Made by a program: the position numbers and the translations under genes. From NCBI GenBank assembly GCA_965229305.1, contig CBDDIZ010000011.1, positions 4,827 through 68,826 on the forward strand: a stretch of 64,000 nucleotides of DNA. Reading direction: 5' to 3'. The notes beneath the pieces are model-generated. The model made no database searches, was not told where the DNA came from, and saw only the letters and a program-made list of their open reading frames with translations. Below, piece by piece: positions 27,783 to 35,535 of the stretch (its first letter is position 1; each line of letters starts with the position of its first letter). This DNA is from JALHNI01 sp965229305. Lineage in GTDB: Bacteria > Acidobacteriota > Terriglobia > Bryobacterales > Bryobacteraceae.

Positions 27783-29624
27783 ATGCGCCTTGCCACTTCC
27801 CTCCTACTTCTCCTGCCCGCCTTCGCCGCGGACCCCTCCGTGCACGTCACCACGCCCATGGCCCCGCCTGCCTGGGCCCTGCTCGAACGCAAACTGCTGG
27901 CCGCCAACACCGAAGCCGTCGACCGCTTCGCGCGTAAATACCTCGATAGCCGCGGCTATCTGTTGCATACCCCGCGCTGGGGCACGCTCGATGGTCCCGA
28001 TGACGCCATCGAGACTTACTTCAACTGGACGCTGCTCTATACCCTCGGTGGCGGCGATGCGCCCCTTGTCCATTACAAGAAAGCCTACGAAGGCCACCTG
28101 CGTCAGTACGGCGAACTCCGCACCAAACTGACGGAACTCTCCAAGAACGGCGCTTACTACAAAGAATTCATCACGCAATCCGATTGGTTCCACATCGGTG
28201 AAGGCATGCGCGGCTTCCATTTTCTGGGTATGGCCGATCCCAGCGCCCCCCTCTATCGCGGCCGCGTCAAACGCTTCGCCGGCCTCTACATGAATGAAGA
28301 CCCCGAGGCGCCGAACTACGATCCGCAGCACAAGATCATCAAGAGCATTTGGACCGGCAGCCAGGGGCCCATGCTCCGCCAAGCGACCACCTACGATTGG
28401 GTGGGCGACCCCGTGCCCGGTAGCTTTCATCTCTTCCATAACCCGGCCGGCAAGAGCAAACTCCTCAACCTCGAAGCCAATTACAAAAAGATGCTCGCTC
28501 ACTGCGACGAGTATCTCGATAGCGTCGGCGATAACTTCCTCAACCTTGCCGCCACCAATCTCTTTGTCAATGCCTACGCCCTCACCGGCGAAGCCAAATA
28601 CAAGCAGTGGATTGAGGACTACGTCGGCGCCTGGCGTCAGCGCGCGGCCCAGACGGGTGGCAACATCCCTTCGAATATCGGGCTCGATGGCAAGCTCGGC
28701 GGCGCGCACAACGGTCAATGGTGGAAGGGCACTTACGGCTGGAACTTCACCATCTTCGATGGCGAACTCGAGAAGATCGCTCATCGCAATTACTTCACCG
28801 CCGGCTCCTGGCCCGGCTTCAGCAACGCCCTGTTAGTCACCGGCGACCAGGGCTTCATCGACGTGCTTCGCAAACAGATGGACAACATCTACGCGCAGAA
28901 GAAGATCGTCAATGGCCGGCCGATGCTTCCCATCATGTATGGCGACCCCCGGGGCTATAAGTACGATGGCCCGCCCGAGTGGTATCAGTACACGCCCGAC
29001 CTGATGACGGACCGTCTGGCGGAAATCTACTTCTGGTCCATGAATCGCAAAGACCTGGAACGCCTCCCGCTCACCGGCTTCCTCGGCTATCTCGAAGGCA
29101 AGGACCCGGACTATCCCCTCAAAGCCCTGCAAAAAGACTTCGCCGAACTGCGCAAGAACATGTCCGAAATCGACCACGACGAGACTACCCCGGACACTCG
29201 CCTCGCCGACTATCTCCTCGAGCTCAACCCCGCCGTCACCGACACGCTCACCAATCTCACCATGGGCGCCTACTTCGGCCGCGGCCGCATCTGGACGCTA
29301 CATGCCCGCTTCCGCTACTTCGATCCGGCCCGTCAGCGTCCGGGCTTGCCCGAGGACGTGGGCGCGCTGGTGGAGAAGCTCGGCGCCGATTCCGCCACGC
29401 TCACTCTCGTCAACACCAACCCCATCGACGCCCGCACCGTCAGCGTGCAGGCCGGTGGCTATGGCGAACATCACTTCCAGAGCGTCCTGGTCAATGGGCA
29501 GCGTGTCGCGGTCAACGGACCCCTGCTCACCGTCAGGCTCGATGCCGGTTCCGGCGCCAAGCTTGAATTTGAGATGGCCCGCTACCGGAATCCGCTGACG
29601 CTCACGCTGCCCTGGAATCGTTAG
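27783..29624 (+). CDS. Large secreted protein of unknown function, likely alpha/alpha-barrel
   Basis: Start ATG 27783 gives a clear signal peptide (MRLATSLLLLLPAFAA); the same frame is open further upstream only as a shadow of the nuclease gene. The 613-residue product is rich in Tyr, Trp and Asp and has helical segments spaced as in alpha/alpha-barrel glycan-processing proteins (FNWTLLYTLGGGD, WKGTYGWNFTIFDGELE, AHRNYF), with a small beta-rich C-terminal part from about 540. I do not recognise catalytic residues. A role in polysaccharide handling is a guess from the fold impression only. Confidence 0.7.
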   Translation: MRLATSLLLLLPAFAADPSVHVTTPMAPPAWALLERKLLAANTEAVDRFARKYLDSRGYLLHTPRWGTLDGPDDAIETYFNWTLLYTLGGGDAPLVHYKKAYEGHLRQYGELRTKLTELSKNGAYYKEFITQSDWFHIGEGMRGFHFLGMADPSAPLYRGRVKRFAGLYMNEDPEAPNYDPQHKIIKSIWTGSQGPMLRQATTYDWVGDPVPGSFHLFHNPAGKSKLLNLEANYKKMLAHCDEYLDSVGDNFLNLAATNLFVNAYALTGEAKYKQWIEDYVGAWRQRAAQTGGNIPSNIGLDGKLGGAHNGQWWKGTYGWNFTIFDGELEKIAHRNYFTAGSWPGFSNALLVTGDQGFIDVLRKQMDNIYAQKKIVNGRPMLPIMYGDPRGYKYDGPPEWYQYTPDLMTDRLAEIYFWSMNRKDLERLPLTGFLGYLEGKDPDYPLKALQKDFAELRKNMSEIDHDETTPDTRLADYLLELNPAVTDTLTNLTMGAYFGRGRIWTLHARFRYFDPARQRPGLPEDVGALVEKLGADSATLTLVNTNPIDARTVSVQAGGYGEHHFQSVLVNGQRVAVNGPLLTVRLDAGSGAKLEFEMARYRNPLTLTLPWNR

Positions 29625-30301
29625 TTAGTCCGCCGCGCGGAGTACTTGGTCAAAGTGTCGACGTAGGTCTTCGCCACCGCCGGCGTCGACTCCTTCTCGA
29701 AAATCTCGCGATTCTTCATCTTGCGCTTCGGCCCGCCATAGAGATCGGCGATCGCGTCCTCGTCTTCGCGAATCGTCGCGCCGGCCAGCGAGACGCCCGC
29801 GAAGGCTCCGCGGCTGCGCGAATAGCTGAGGATCTCCGCGCGCATCTGGGCGTCCGTCGCGGCATTGGCATCGCGCCCCACCGGCCCGCCGGCGACGCTC
29901 GCGTCCGCGCCGATCGTGAACTTGTTGTTCAGCAGCTTATTGATCCCCGCTTGATTCATCACCAGCAGCACGACGTCCACCTCGGCCCCGCCCGCCTGCA
30001 AACCGATGCTGCCGCCCTCGATCCGCACGGCGCCCGGCGCCGTCCACGCACTGCCATCCTTCGTCCGGCAAGTGATAAAGCCGCGCCCGAAGCGCGCTCC
30101 GAAGATAAAAGCGCCCTTCTTCAACCCGGGTACCACCACCGCGCATTCGCTCTTGATCAACAGATCCTTCGGAATGCTCTTTTCCCCTTGAGTCATTACC
30201 TCATTCACCACCAGCGTGGCGGCCTCCAGGCGCTTCTCGAGAGCCGTCTGCGCCGGCAGGGTCAGCACGGCGCAAAACGCGGCGAACAACAGTTTCTTCA
30301 T
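29621..30301 (-). CDS. Secreted SYLF-domain (Ysc84-like) lipid-binding protein
   Basis: AAGGAG lies seven bases before ATG 30301. The 226-residue product has a signal peptide (MKKLLFAAFCAVLTLPAQ) and the SYLF/Ysc84 domain over the rest, with VVVPGLKKGAFIFGARFGRG, SIGLQAGGAEVDVVLLVMN and AYSRS-like SYSRSRGAFAGVSLAG. Family members bind phosphoinositides or other lipids; bacterial copies are periplasmic and little studied. The stop overlaps that of the convergent unknown gene by four bases. Confidence 0.87.
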   Translation of the reverse strand: MKKLLFAAFCAVLTLPAQTALEKRLEAATLVVNEVMTQGEKSIPKDLLIKSECAVVVPGLKKGAFIFGARFGRGFITCRTKDGSAWTAPGAVRIEGGSIGLQAGGAEVDVVLLVMNQAGINKLLNNKFTIGADASVAGGPVGRDANAATDAQMRAEILSYSRSRGAFAGVSLAGATIREDEDAIADLYGGPKRKMKNREIFEKESTPAVAKTYVDTLTKYSARRTN

Positions 30302-30365
30302 CGCGAATCTCCTTCAGATGGAACCCGGATGCAATCCGCGCCATCCAACGGTACGGTCGATACCG

Positions 30366-30770
30366 ATGAAAACGCTCCTCACAACCCTGTTCCTGGCCAT
30401 CATGGCTATTGCCGCTCAGGATAACACCGGTACTACTTCCGCGATACTGGAAGAACGCGACTGGAAAATGACTGAGTTAGAGGGCCAACCTCTGCCCGAA
30501 GGCCTCAAGCGCATTCCCCAACTCCGCTTCAGCAAAGGAAAGGTGAGCGGCAACTCCGGCTGCAATCAAATCTTTGGCGGCTATCAGGCTCAGGACGGCC
30601 GCCTCAAGTTCGGCATGTTGGGCGGCACCTTGATGGCTTGCGCTCCCCCGGACGTCGAAGCCTCCACCAAGAAGGCCCTGGGCAAAGTCGCTCGCTACAA
30701 CCTGGTCAAAGGCCAGCTCTCCCTGTTGGATGCACAAGGAAAAGTGCTGGCCCGATTTGTGGCCCTCTAA
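30366..30770 (+). CDS. META-domain (HslJ-like) secreted protein
   Basis: The 134-residue product has a signal peptide (MKTLLTTLFLAIMAIAAQ) followed by one META domain with W-x-M-T-E-L near the start, RFSKGKVSGNSGCNQIFGGY and a TLMACAPP motif, the usual two conserved cysteines of the domain. E. coli HslJ has the same domain and is a lipoprotein linked to novobiocin resistance; this copy has no lipobox. Divergent from the SYLF gene, 64 bases apart. Confidence 0.85.
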   Translation: MKTLLTTLFLAIMAIAAQDNTGTTSAILEERDWKMTELEGQPLPEGLKRIPQLRFSKGKVSGNSGCNQIFGGYQAQDGRLKFGMLGGTLMACAPPDVEASTKKALGKVARYNLVKGQLSLLDAQGKVLARFVAL

Positions 30771-30834
30771 TTGCTCTTGTTTAGTCGTGCGCCACACAAG
30801 GCGCGCAATTGTTGCCGAAAACGGAGCTCACCCG

Positions 30835-31209
30835 ATGAAACTTGCCCTGCTGGCTGCCTTCTCGATCTCGTTCCTCAGTGCGGAGATCACCAACTTTGCT
30901 GACGTCAAGCATGACTACGTCCCGTCGGACTCGGGCAAAGTCGAAAAGAAAGACGGCATGCTCCACATCGACACGGGCGAGCGCGTGCTCAGCTTCAGTT
31001 CGGACAACCGTGTCCTGGTCAACATCCGCTACGAGAGAATCCGGGAAGTGGTCTATCAGCGCAACAATGATCATCTGTTGACCATCTATTTCCGCAGCGG
31101 CGGCCTACGCGATTCCGCCCGCTTCCGTCTCGACGGATCCAATCGCGACGAGATCTTACGCAGGCTTAGCACCCAATTGCCGGACGACACACAACGCTCC
31201 GGCTTCTAG
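30835..31209 (+). CDS. Small secreted protein, function unknown
   Basis: CGGAG eight bases before ATG 30835 and a signal peptide (MKLALLAAFSISFLSA) support this start. The mature part is about 107 residues, beta-rich, with alternating hydrophobic residues (MLHIDTGERVLSFSS, VLVNIRYERIREVVYQ, HLLTIYFRSGG). It looks like a small PH-like or lipocalin-like sandwich. It forms a tandem group with the flanking small secreted genes. No family is recognised. Confidence 0.65.
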   Translation: MKLALLAAFSISFLSAEITNFADVKHDYVPSDSGKVEKKDGMLHIDTGERVLSFSSDNRVLVNIRYERIREVVYQRNNDHLLTIYFRSGGLRDSARFRLDGSNRDEILRRLSTQLPDDTQRSGF

Positions 31210-31226
31210 AAACGAGGATAAATAAG

Positions 31227-31991
31227 ATGAAGCAGTTTTTGACTCTGGGGTTCCTGACCGTTGCTGCCGCCGCCTGGCTGCCGGCTCAGCGAGGCATGGT
31301 GAACATTACGCCCCGCATTACCGGCGGGGATTCCGTCAACGGGAAATGCATTATCCGCATCATGGTCGATGACACGGTGAACGTGCGCATCGGCAACGGC
31401 CAAATCCGCGTGGAGACGCTCGCCGGCCAGCCCAGCCGTGATGACGGCACCGAGTGCAGTTCGGTCCTCCGCAACGGACGCAACCTCTCCGACTTCCGCT
31501 TCCGCGGCATCGACGGCCGTGGCGAGGTCCGCCTCCAATCGGACCCCCGCAATGACCCGCGCGGCGAAGCCGTCGTCTACATTCGGGACTCCAAGGGCGG
31601 CGACGAAGGCTACACCTTCGAAGTCAGCTGGTCCGGTGACAACGGGCAGTTCAACAACAGCGGCAACGGCGGCTTCTTTGGCAATCGCCCCGGCAACAAC
31701 AATGGCTATAACAACGGCTATAACAATGGCCAATACAATAGCGGCAACGCCAGCTATGACCGGGCGGTGAACTCCTGCATGGATCGCGTGCGCAATCAGA
31801 TTCAGCGCGACTATCGGGCGAACAACATCACGTTCGACAACATCAACACAGACAATGGCAACGGCCGCCGCGACCGCGTTTCGGGCACCGCTCGCACCGA
31901 TAGCGGTCGCCGCGGTGATCGTTTCCGTTTCGACTGCGACGTCAACCTGAACAACGGCAACGTGCGCAACGTCAACATCAGCCGCAACTAA
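31227..31991 (+). CDS. Secreted protein with Asn/Gly-rich linker, function unknown
   Basis: The 254-residue product has a signal peptide (to about residue 21). A beta-rich N-terminal half (about 25-135) is joined through an Asn/Gly/Tyr-rich low-complexity stretch (about 145-175, with tandem NGYNNGY units) to a C-terminal domain with two cysteines (NSCMDRV and RFDCDV), probably disulfide-bonded. The last part again is Asn-rich. The gene follows the small secreted gene after 17 bases. No recognised family. Confidence 0.7.
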   Translation: MKQFLTLGFLTVAAAAWLPAQRGMVNITPRITGGDSVNGKCIIRIMVDDTVNVRIGNGQIRVETLAGQPSRDDGTECSSVLRNGRNLSDFRFRGIDGRGEVRLQSDPRNDPRGEAVVYIRDSKGGDEGYTFEVSWSGDNGQFNNSGNGGFFGNRPGNNNGYNNGYNNGQYNSGNASYDRAVNSCMDRVRNQIQRDYRANNITFDNINTDNGNGRRDRVSGTARTDSGRRGDRFRFDCDVNLNNGNVRNVNISRN

Positions 31992-33001
31992 GCCAACTTC
32001 GCGACGCGGCCGCTGTTGGCCGCGTCGCGAGTCTTTAGGCAGATCTCGTTCATCCGCCAGATGTCTTCGGTGGTGATCGGGTCGGGCCCGTTTAGATAGA
32101 GGGCTCGCAAAAATTCGACTAACAGGCTTTGCGGCGCCGGCAAAGGGTGAATCACCTTGGTCGGCGCTTCGTACGTCATCAGGGTCACGCCCGTCGACGC
32201 TTGATACTCCACCACGCCTTTGGTCCCGGCCAGCCGCAGGCGGTCGTCTTCATGCGTCGCAGCTCCGGTCGGCCTCAGATAATCCATCCGCAGTGTGGCC
32301 ACGCCACCGTTATCGAGGTGAAACAGAGCTGCCGCCGTGTTCTCCCGATCGCCCAATTCCGGCCAACCCAACCGCGCCTGGAATGCCGCGGCCGCCACGA
32401 ACTCCCGCCCGCTCGTCCACCGCATGAGATCCGCCATGTGGATCCCCACCCACGGGATCGTCCCGCCGTAGCTCGCTGCCTTGTTGCGCCACTTCACGTC
32501 GGGAGCCGGCTTATATGACTTCTGCCCGCCGATCTGCGCAACCTCCCCGATTTGCCCCGACGCCACAATATGCTTCAATGCCTGAAAGTGCGGCGTAAAG
32601 CGCAACGGGAGCATCATGGTGTGCCGCACCCGGCTCTTTTCCACTGCTTGGCGGCACTTCACCAGATCCGTCATCTTGATCGCATACGGCTTTTCGGCAA
32701 TGAAGTTCAAGCCGCGTTCCGCACAGGCCATAATGGCCGCCGCCCGCGCCCCGTTGTCATTGCAAACCGCGACGATGTCGGGCTTCTCCCGGTCCAGCAC
32801 CGGCCGATAGTCCTCACCGCTGTTGACTTGTGCCACAATCTGTAGCTCCGGCAAAGATTTTGCCGGCGTTGTGACCTCCGCGGTATGGCCTTCTTTGCCA
32901 ATAATGACGATACGTACCTTGCGGGGTAGGTGCAGTGGCTCGGCGGCAGCGGAGGCTGCCGCGAACATCACCGCCCGGCGGCTGAGACTTGTCCTCACCA
33001 T
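31988..33001 (-). CDS. Tat-exported Gfo/Idh/MocA-family oxidoreductase
   Basis: The 337-residue protein begins with a twin-arginine signal (LSRRAVMFAAASAAA). A Rossmann domain follows (KVRIVIIGKEG, DIVAVCNDNG, and the family EKP motif at FIAEKPYA) and then the C-terminal alpha/beta domain (about 135-337). Family members are NAD(P)-dependent sugar oxidoreductases or glycosidases; exported copies are frequent in Acidobacteria and Planctomycetes. It lies on the same strand after the microcompartment genes, separated by an opposing membrane-protein gene, so a link to that locus is possible but not shown. Confidence 0.88.
   Translation of the reverse strand: MVRTSLSRRAVMFAAASAAAEPLHLPRKVRIVIIGKEGHTAEVTTPAKSLPELQIVAQVNSGEDYRPVLDREKPDIVAVCNDNGARAAAIMACAERGLNFIAEKPYAIKMTDLVKCRQAVEKSRVRHTMMLPLRFTPHFQALKHIVASGQIGEVAQIGGQKSYKPAPDVKWRNKAASYGGTIPWVGIHMADLMRWTSGREFVAAAAFQARLGWPELGDRENTAAALFHLDNGGVATLRMDYLRPTGAATHEDDRLRLAGTKGVVEYQASTGVTLMTYEAPTKVIHPLPAPQSLLVEFLRALYLNGPDPITTEDIWRMNEICLKTRDAANSGRVAKLA
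32000..32029 (+). terminator. Perfect 12-bp hairpin after the Asn-rich protein gene
   Basis: CGCGACGCGGCC and its exact complement are separated by six bases, nine bases after the stop of the plus-strand gene. It lies inside the 3' end of the opposing oxidoreductase gene. T-rich sequence after it is weak, so termination would rely on the very stable stem. Confidence 0.5.
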
Positions 33002-33034
33002 GACGAGTCCAGCATACTAAACAGAGAGTGTTTC

Positions 33035-33634
33035 ATGAGTAACCAACGCCTGGCCTGCATCTTGCTTGGAGCTTGGCTGTGTGGAAGTTTGTTAATTGCT
33101 TGCATTGCTTTTGGCAACTTCAAGGTGGCGGACCGGATGCTGATGAGCCCGTCGCTGCCCGGCGCCGCGAAAGCCATCCAGACCCTCGGCACGGTTGATG
33201 CCCGTTATCTGTTGCGGCATGAAGTCGGCGAAATCAATCGCACCATCTTCGAGTACTGGGGCTTGGCCCAGTTGGCCTTTGGCGTCATCCTGTTTTTCCT
33301 GCTGTTGTTCGGCACCACGGTGAACTACAAGCTCTTGGCGATCTCCGCGGTGATGGTGCTGCTGGTCGGCATCAATCAGTTCGCCGTTCTGCCCAGCATC
33401 ATCGGGCTGGGCCGCGCGGTCGAGTTCAGCGACATCCCTAAGTTTCCGTCGCAACGGCAGCAACTGGCCGCCATGCAAACGGTTTACACCGGCTTTGAAT
33501 GTTTGAAGGCGCTCACCGGCCTTGGGCTCGCCGTGCTACTGGTCTTTTCCCGCGCGGATCGGAAACGCCGCGGACGCCGTGCCTCCGACGTCAACTCGAT
33601 CGATCACGCCGATTACAGCCATATCAATCGGTGA
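33035..33634 (+). CDS. Four-helix membrane protein, function unknown
   Basis: ATG 33035 is preceded by GAGAG. The 199-residue product has four hydrophobic segments (about 7-27, 74-95, 97-118 and 155-173) and a basic cytoplasmic tail (ADRKRRGRRAS). The topology and size recall DUF4149-like membrane proteins, but this is not certain. The last 99 bases run antisense over the end of the terminal microcompartment pentamer gene, so one of the two 3' ends is under unusual coding constraint. Confidence 0.65.
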   Translation: MSNQRLACILLGAWLCGSLLIACIAFGNFKVADRMLMSPSLPGAAKAIQTLGTVDARYLLRHEVGEINRTIFEYWGLAQLAFGVILFFLLLFGTTVNYKLLAISAVMVLLVGINQFAVLPSIIGLGRAVEFSDIPKFPSQRQQLAAMQTVYTGFECLKALTGLGLAVLLVFSRADRKRRGRRASDVNSIDHADYSHINR

Positions 33635-33850
33635 GTTGGGCCGGCCCACGCTGGTCATCGCACTATAGCCTTCGGTCGTCAGCAGCACGCATTCCCCGAT
33701 TCCGACGCCGATCGCATCGAAGGCGATCACCGCGTTCCCCTTATCGGATCCGTCCAGCTCCAGTGGCTGCACCACCAGCGCCGTACACCCCTGGTGACTG
33801 GCATGCTTCTCCGTGGCCACCATCTCGCCGATTACGCGCGCAATTAGCAT
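33536..33850 (-). CDS. Microcompartment vertex protein (EutN/CcmL family), copy 1
   Basis: The 104-residue product is a BMC-P pentamer protein that caps the corners of a protein shell. It shows the family pattern: ARVIGEMVATEKH near the N-terminus, LVVQPLELDG, AFDAIGVGIGECVLLT and IDMAVIGVIDRVD. It has a longer C-terminal tail (about 12 residues) than the other two copies. Its start overlaps the preceding copy by seven bases. It is the last gene of a five-gene leftward operon. Confidence 0.92.
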   Translation of the reverse strand: MLIARVIGEMVATEKHASHQGCTALVVQPLELDGSDKGNAVIAFDAIGVGIGECVLLTTEGYSAMTSVGRPNSPIDMAVIGVIDRVDVGGTASAAFPIRAGKDQ

Positions 33851-34125
33851 CCCGGACGCTCCACGTGCAGCTCATCGACGATTCCCACGATCGTCGCATT
33901 CGTGGGAACTTCGGTCGGCAGAAACGGAAAGCTCGATTCTTTCCCGCCGCACCAGTAAATCAATTCGCCGGCGCCTACGGACCCCGTGCCGTCCGTACAG
34001 ATGATCTGCTTGCCGGTGGGTTTGAGTTCGGTCGTCATCGGCTGCACCACCATCAGGCGTTGCGCCGTCAGCCCAGGATCCTTCACCGTGGCCCACACCC
34101 GGCCCACCACGCGCCCCACTTGCAT
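33844..34125 (-). CDS. Microcompartment vertex protein (EutN/CcmL family), copy 2
   Basis: The 93-residue BMC-P protein has GRVVGRVWATVKDPGL, LMVVQPM, TGSVGAGELIYWCGGKES and TNATIVGIVDEL. It begins one base within the stop of copy 3 and overlaps copy 1, showing tight translational coupling. It differs from copies 1 and 3 by aromatic and Cys residues after the central Gly-rich turn, so the three are old, diverged paralogs rather than recent duplicates. Three different pentamer genes are also found in the fucose/rhamnose-type shells of Planctomycetes and Verrucomicrobia. Confidence 0.92.
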   Translation of the reverse strand: MQVGRVVGRVWATVKDPGLTAQRLMVVQPMTTELKPTGKQIICTDGTGSVGAGELIYWCGGKESSFPFLPTEVPTNATIVGIVDELHVERPGC

Positions 34126-34397
34126 CAGCGTTGATCCAGGTCGACGGTATCGACAATCGCCACGATGGCTTGGTCGACCGGTTTATCCTTGCAGCCTTCC
34201 GCCAATCGGGCCGAACTGCCACCCACCAGCAGCACCTTTTCCCGATTGCCTGCTCCCACCGTATCGACGGCGATCACGTACCCCGCCTCGTCATGTCCTT
34301 CCGGCGACACCGGCTTGACGATCAGGAGCTTCTGGCCTTCCAGGCGCGGATCCTTGCGCGTGGCCACCACCGTGCCGACGACTCGGGCCAGAATCAA
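34125..34397 (-). CDS. Microcompartment vertex protein (EutN/CcmL family), copy 3
   Basis: The 90-residue BMC-P protein has ARVVGTVVATRKDPRL, LLIVKPVSPEG, AVDTVGAGNREKVLLVGGSSAR and VDQAIVAIVDTVD. It is the most canonical of the three copies. It follows the hexamer gene by 13 bases and abuts copy 2. The product would occupy pentameric vertices of the shell. Confidence 0.93.
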   Translation of the reverse strand: MILARVVGTVVATRKDPRLEGQKLLIVKPVSPEGHDEAGYVIAVDTVGAGNREKVLLVGGSSARLAEGCKDKPVDQAIVAIVDTVDLDQR

Positions 34398-34410
34398 GAG
34401 CTTCCCTCGC

Positions 34411-34695
34411 TTACTTGCTCGCCTTGCCGATCGGCAGGACGTCTTCCAGGCTCGGATGCGGCCGCGGAATCACGTGGACAGCGATCAGTTCGCCCACCCG
34501 GCGCGCCGCGGCGGCGCCCGCGTCCGTGGCCGCGCGCACCGCGGCCACATCGCCGCGCACCAGCGCCGTCACATATCCGGAACCGATCTTTTCCCAGCCC
34601 ACCAAGTTCACCTTAGCGGCCTTCACCATCGCGTCGGCGGCTTCAATCATCGCCACCATGCCGCGGGTTTCCACCATACCGAGTGCTTCACCCAT
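34411..34695 (-). CDS. Microcompartment hexamer shell protein (BMC-H)
   Basis: The 94-residue product is a single BMC domain: EALGMVETRGMVAMIEAADAM at the N-terminus, the pore loop KIGSG near residue 38, TALVRGDVAAVRAATDAGAA and the IPRPH signature near residue 77. Such hexamers tile the shell facets and conduct small metabolites through the central pore. It is the only hexamer gene in the window, so the facets would be homogeneous unless other shell genes lie elsewhere. Confidence 0.95.
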   Translation of the reverse strand: MGEALGMVETRGMVAMIEAADAMVKAAKVNLVGWEKIGSGYVTALVRGDVAAVRAATDAGAAAARRVGELIAVHVIPRPHPSLEDVLPIGKASK

Positions 34696-34724
34696 TGCGT
34701 TTCGTCTTCTCCAGCCCTCTTATG

Positions 34725-35495
34725 CTACCGCGCTTTCAGAGCTTCATCCACCAAGGCAATCAGTTCTTCGCGCGTCACATAAAATCGTTCGCCGTCGCTC
34801 GGAAGTTCTTCCGCCACCACCGGACAGCCCGGCGCCGCCGAGTTCCGCGACGCGATGCCGTAGCGGGATCTGGCGTCGAACAGCTTGTCCACTTCTTCGC
34901 GCGGCAAGAGCTTCGCGCCGCCCAGCAACTCCGCCACCAGCGTAATCCGCGACGAATGCTCTACGGTCTCCATCAGGTAGTACGCCTTCCAGACGTCCGT
35001 CCCGTAGCACGTGACGCCGTGATTCCCCAACAGGATCGCGTCGTAGTTGGGGATCAGCGGCAGCATCGGCTTCAGCAGCTCTTCGGTGCCCGGCAAACCG
35101 TAAGCGGCCAGAGGTACACACCCCAGCGCCACAATCACTTCCGGCAGAATCGCCTGATTCAGGCTCCGGCCCGCCGCCGCAAAACCCGTCCCGATTGGCG
35201 GATGACAATGCACCACGGCCTGGATGTCCGGCCGCAGCCGGTAGATCGCCAGGTGCATGTTGATCTCGCTGGTCCGCTCCCGGGTTCCGGCCACCTTTTT
35301 GCCTTCCGGATTCACAATGATCAGGTCATCGGGCTTCATCCGGCCCTTGCTGATCCCCGTGGGCGTACACAGGATCCGTTCGGCGTCCAGCCGGATGCTG
35401 ATGTTGCCGTCATTGGACGCAACCCAGCCTTTCGTCCAGCAAAGCCGCCCAATCTCGACAATATCTTCGCGGAGTTCCGCTTCAGTTTTGGCCAT
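34725..35495 (-). CDS. Class II aldolase/adducin-family aldolase of the microcompartment operon
   Basis: The 256-residue enzyme has the zinc ligands His96 and His98 in HCHPP and a third His in GNHGVTCYGTD, plus Glu77 in TSEINMHLAIY at the position of the fuculose-phosphate aldolase catalytic Glu. The reaction would split a fuculose- or rhamnulose-1-phosphate-like substrate into dihydroxyacetone phosphate and lactaldehyde; the exact substrate is inference. It is the first gene of the shell operon, 29 bases before the hexamer gene. The last 20 residues form a predicted amphipathic helix (TREELIALVDEALKAR) that could be an encapsulation peptide. Confidence 0.88.
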   Translation of the reverse strand: MAKTEAELREDIVEIGRLCWTKGWVASNDGNISIRLDAERILCTPTGISKGRMKPDDLIIVNPEGKKVAGTRERTSEINMHLAIYRLRPDIQAVVHCHPPIGTGFAAAGRSLNQAILPEVIVALGCVPLAAYGLPGTEELLKPMLPLIPNYDAILLGNHGVTCYGTDVWKAYYLMETVEHSSRITLVAELLGGAKLLPREEVDKLFDARSRYGIASRNSAAPGCPVVAEELPSDGERFYVTREELIALVDEALKAR

Positions 35496-35513
35496 TCGTG
35501 CGCAGGAAACCTA

Positions 35514-35529
35514 ATTCTAGCAATAGAAT
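35514..35529. promoter_or_regulatory. Palindrome between divergent shell operon and rhomboid gene
   Basis: ATTCTA and TAGAAT are separated by GCAA in the 40-base space between the two divergent starts. It is placed to be an operator or to hold overlapping -10 elements (TAGAAT on the minus strand). Confidence 0.35.
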
Positions 35530-35535
35530 AGGAAA

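Noticed and set aside
34725..35495. Assignment as fucA (L-fuculose-phosphate aldolase)
   Set aside because: The catalytic residues fit, but shell-associated class II aldolases can act on other sugars, so no symbol was given.
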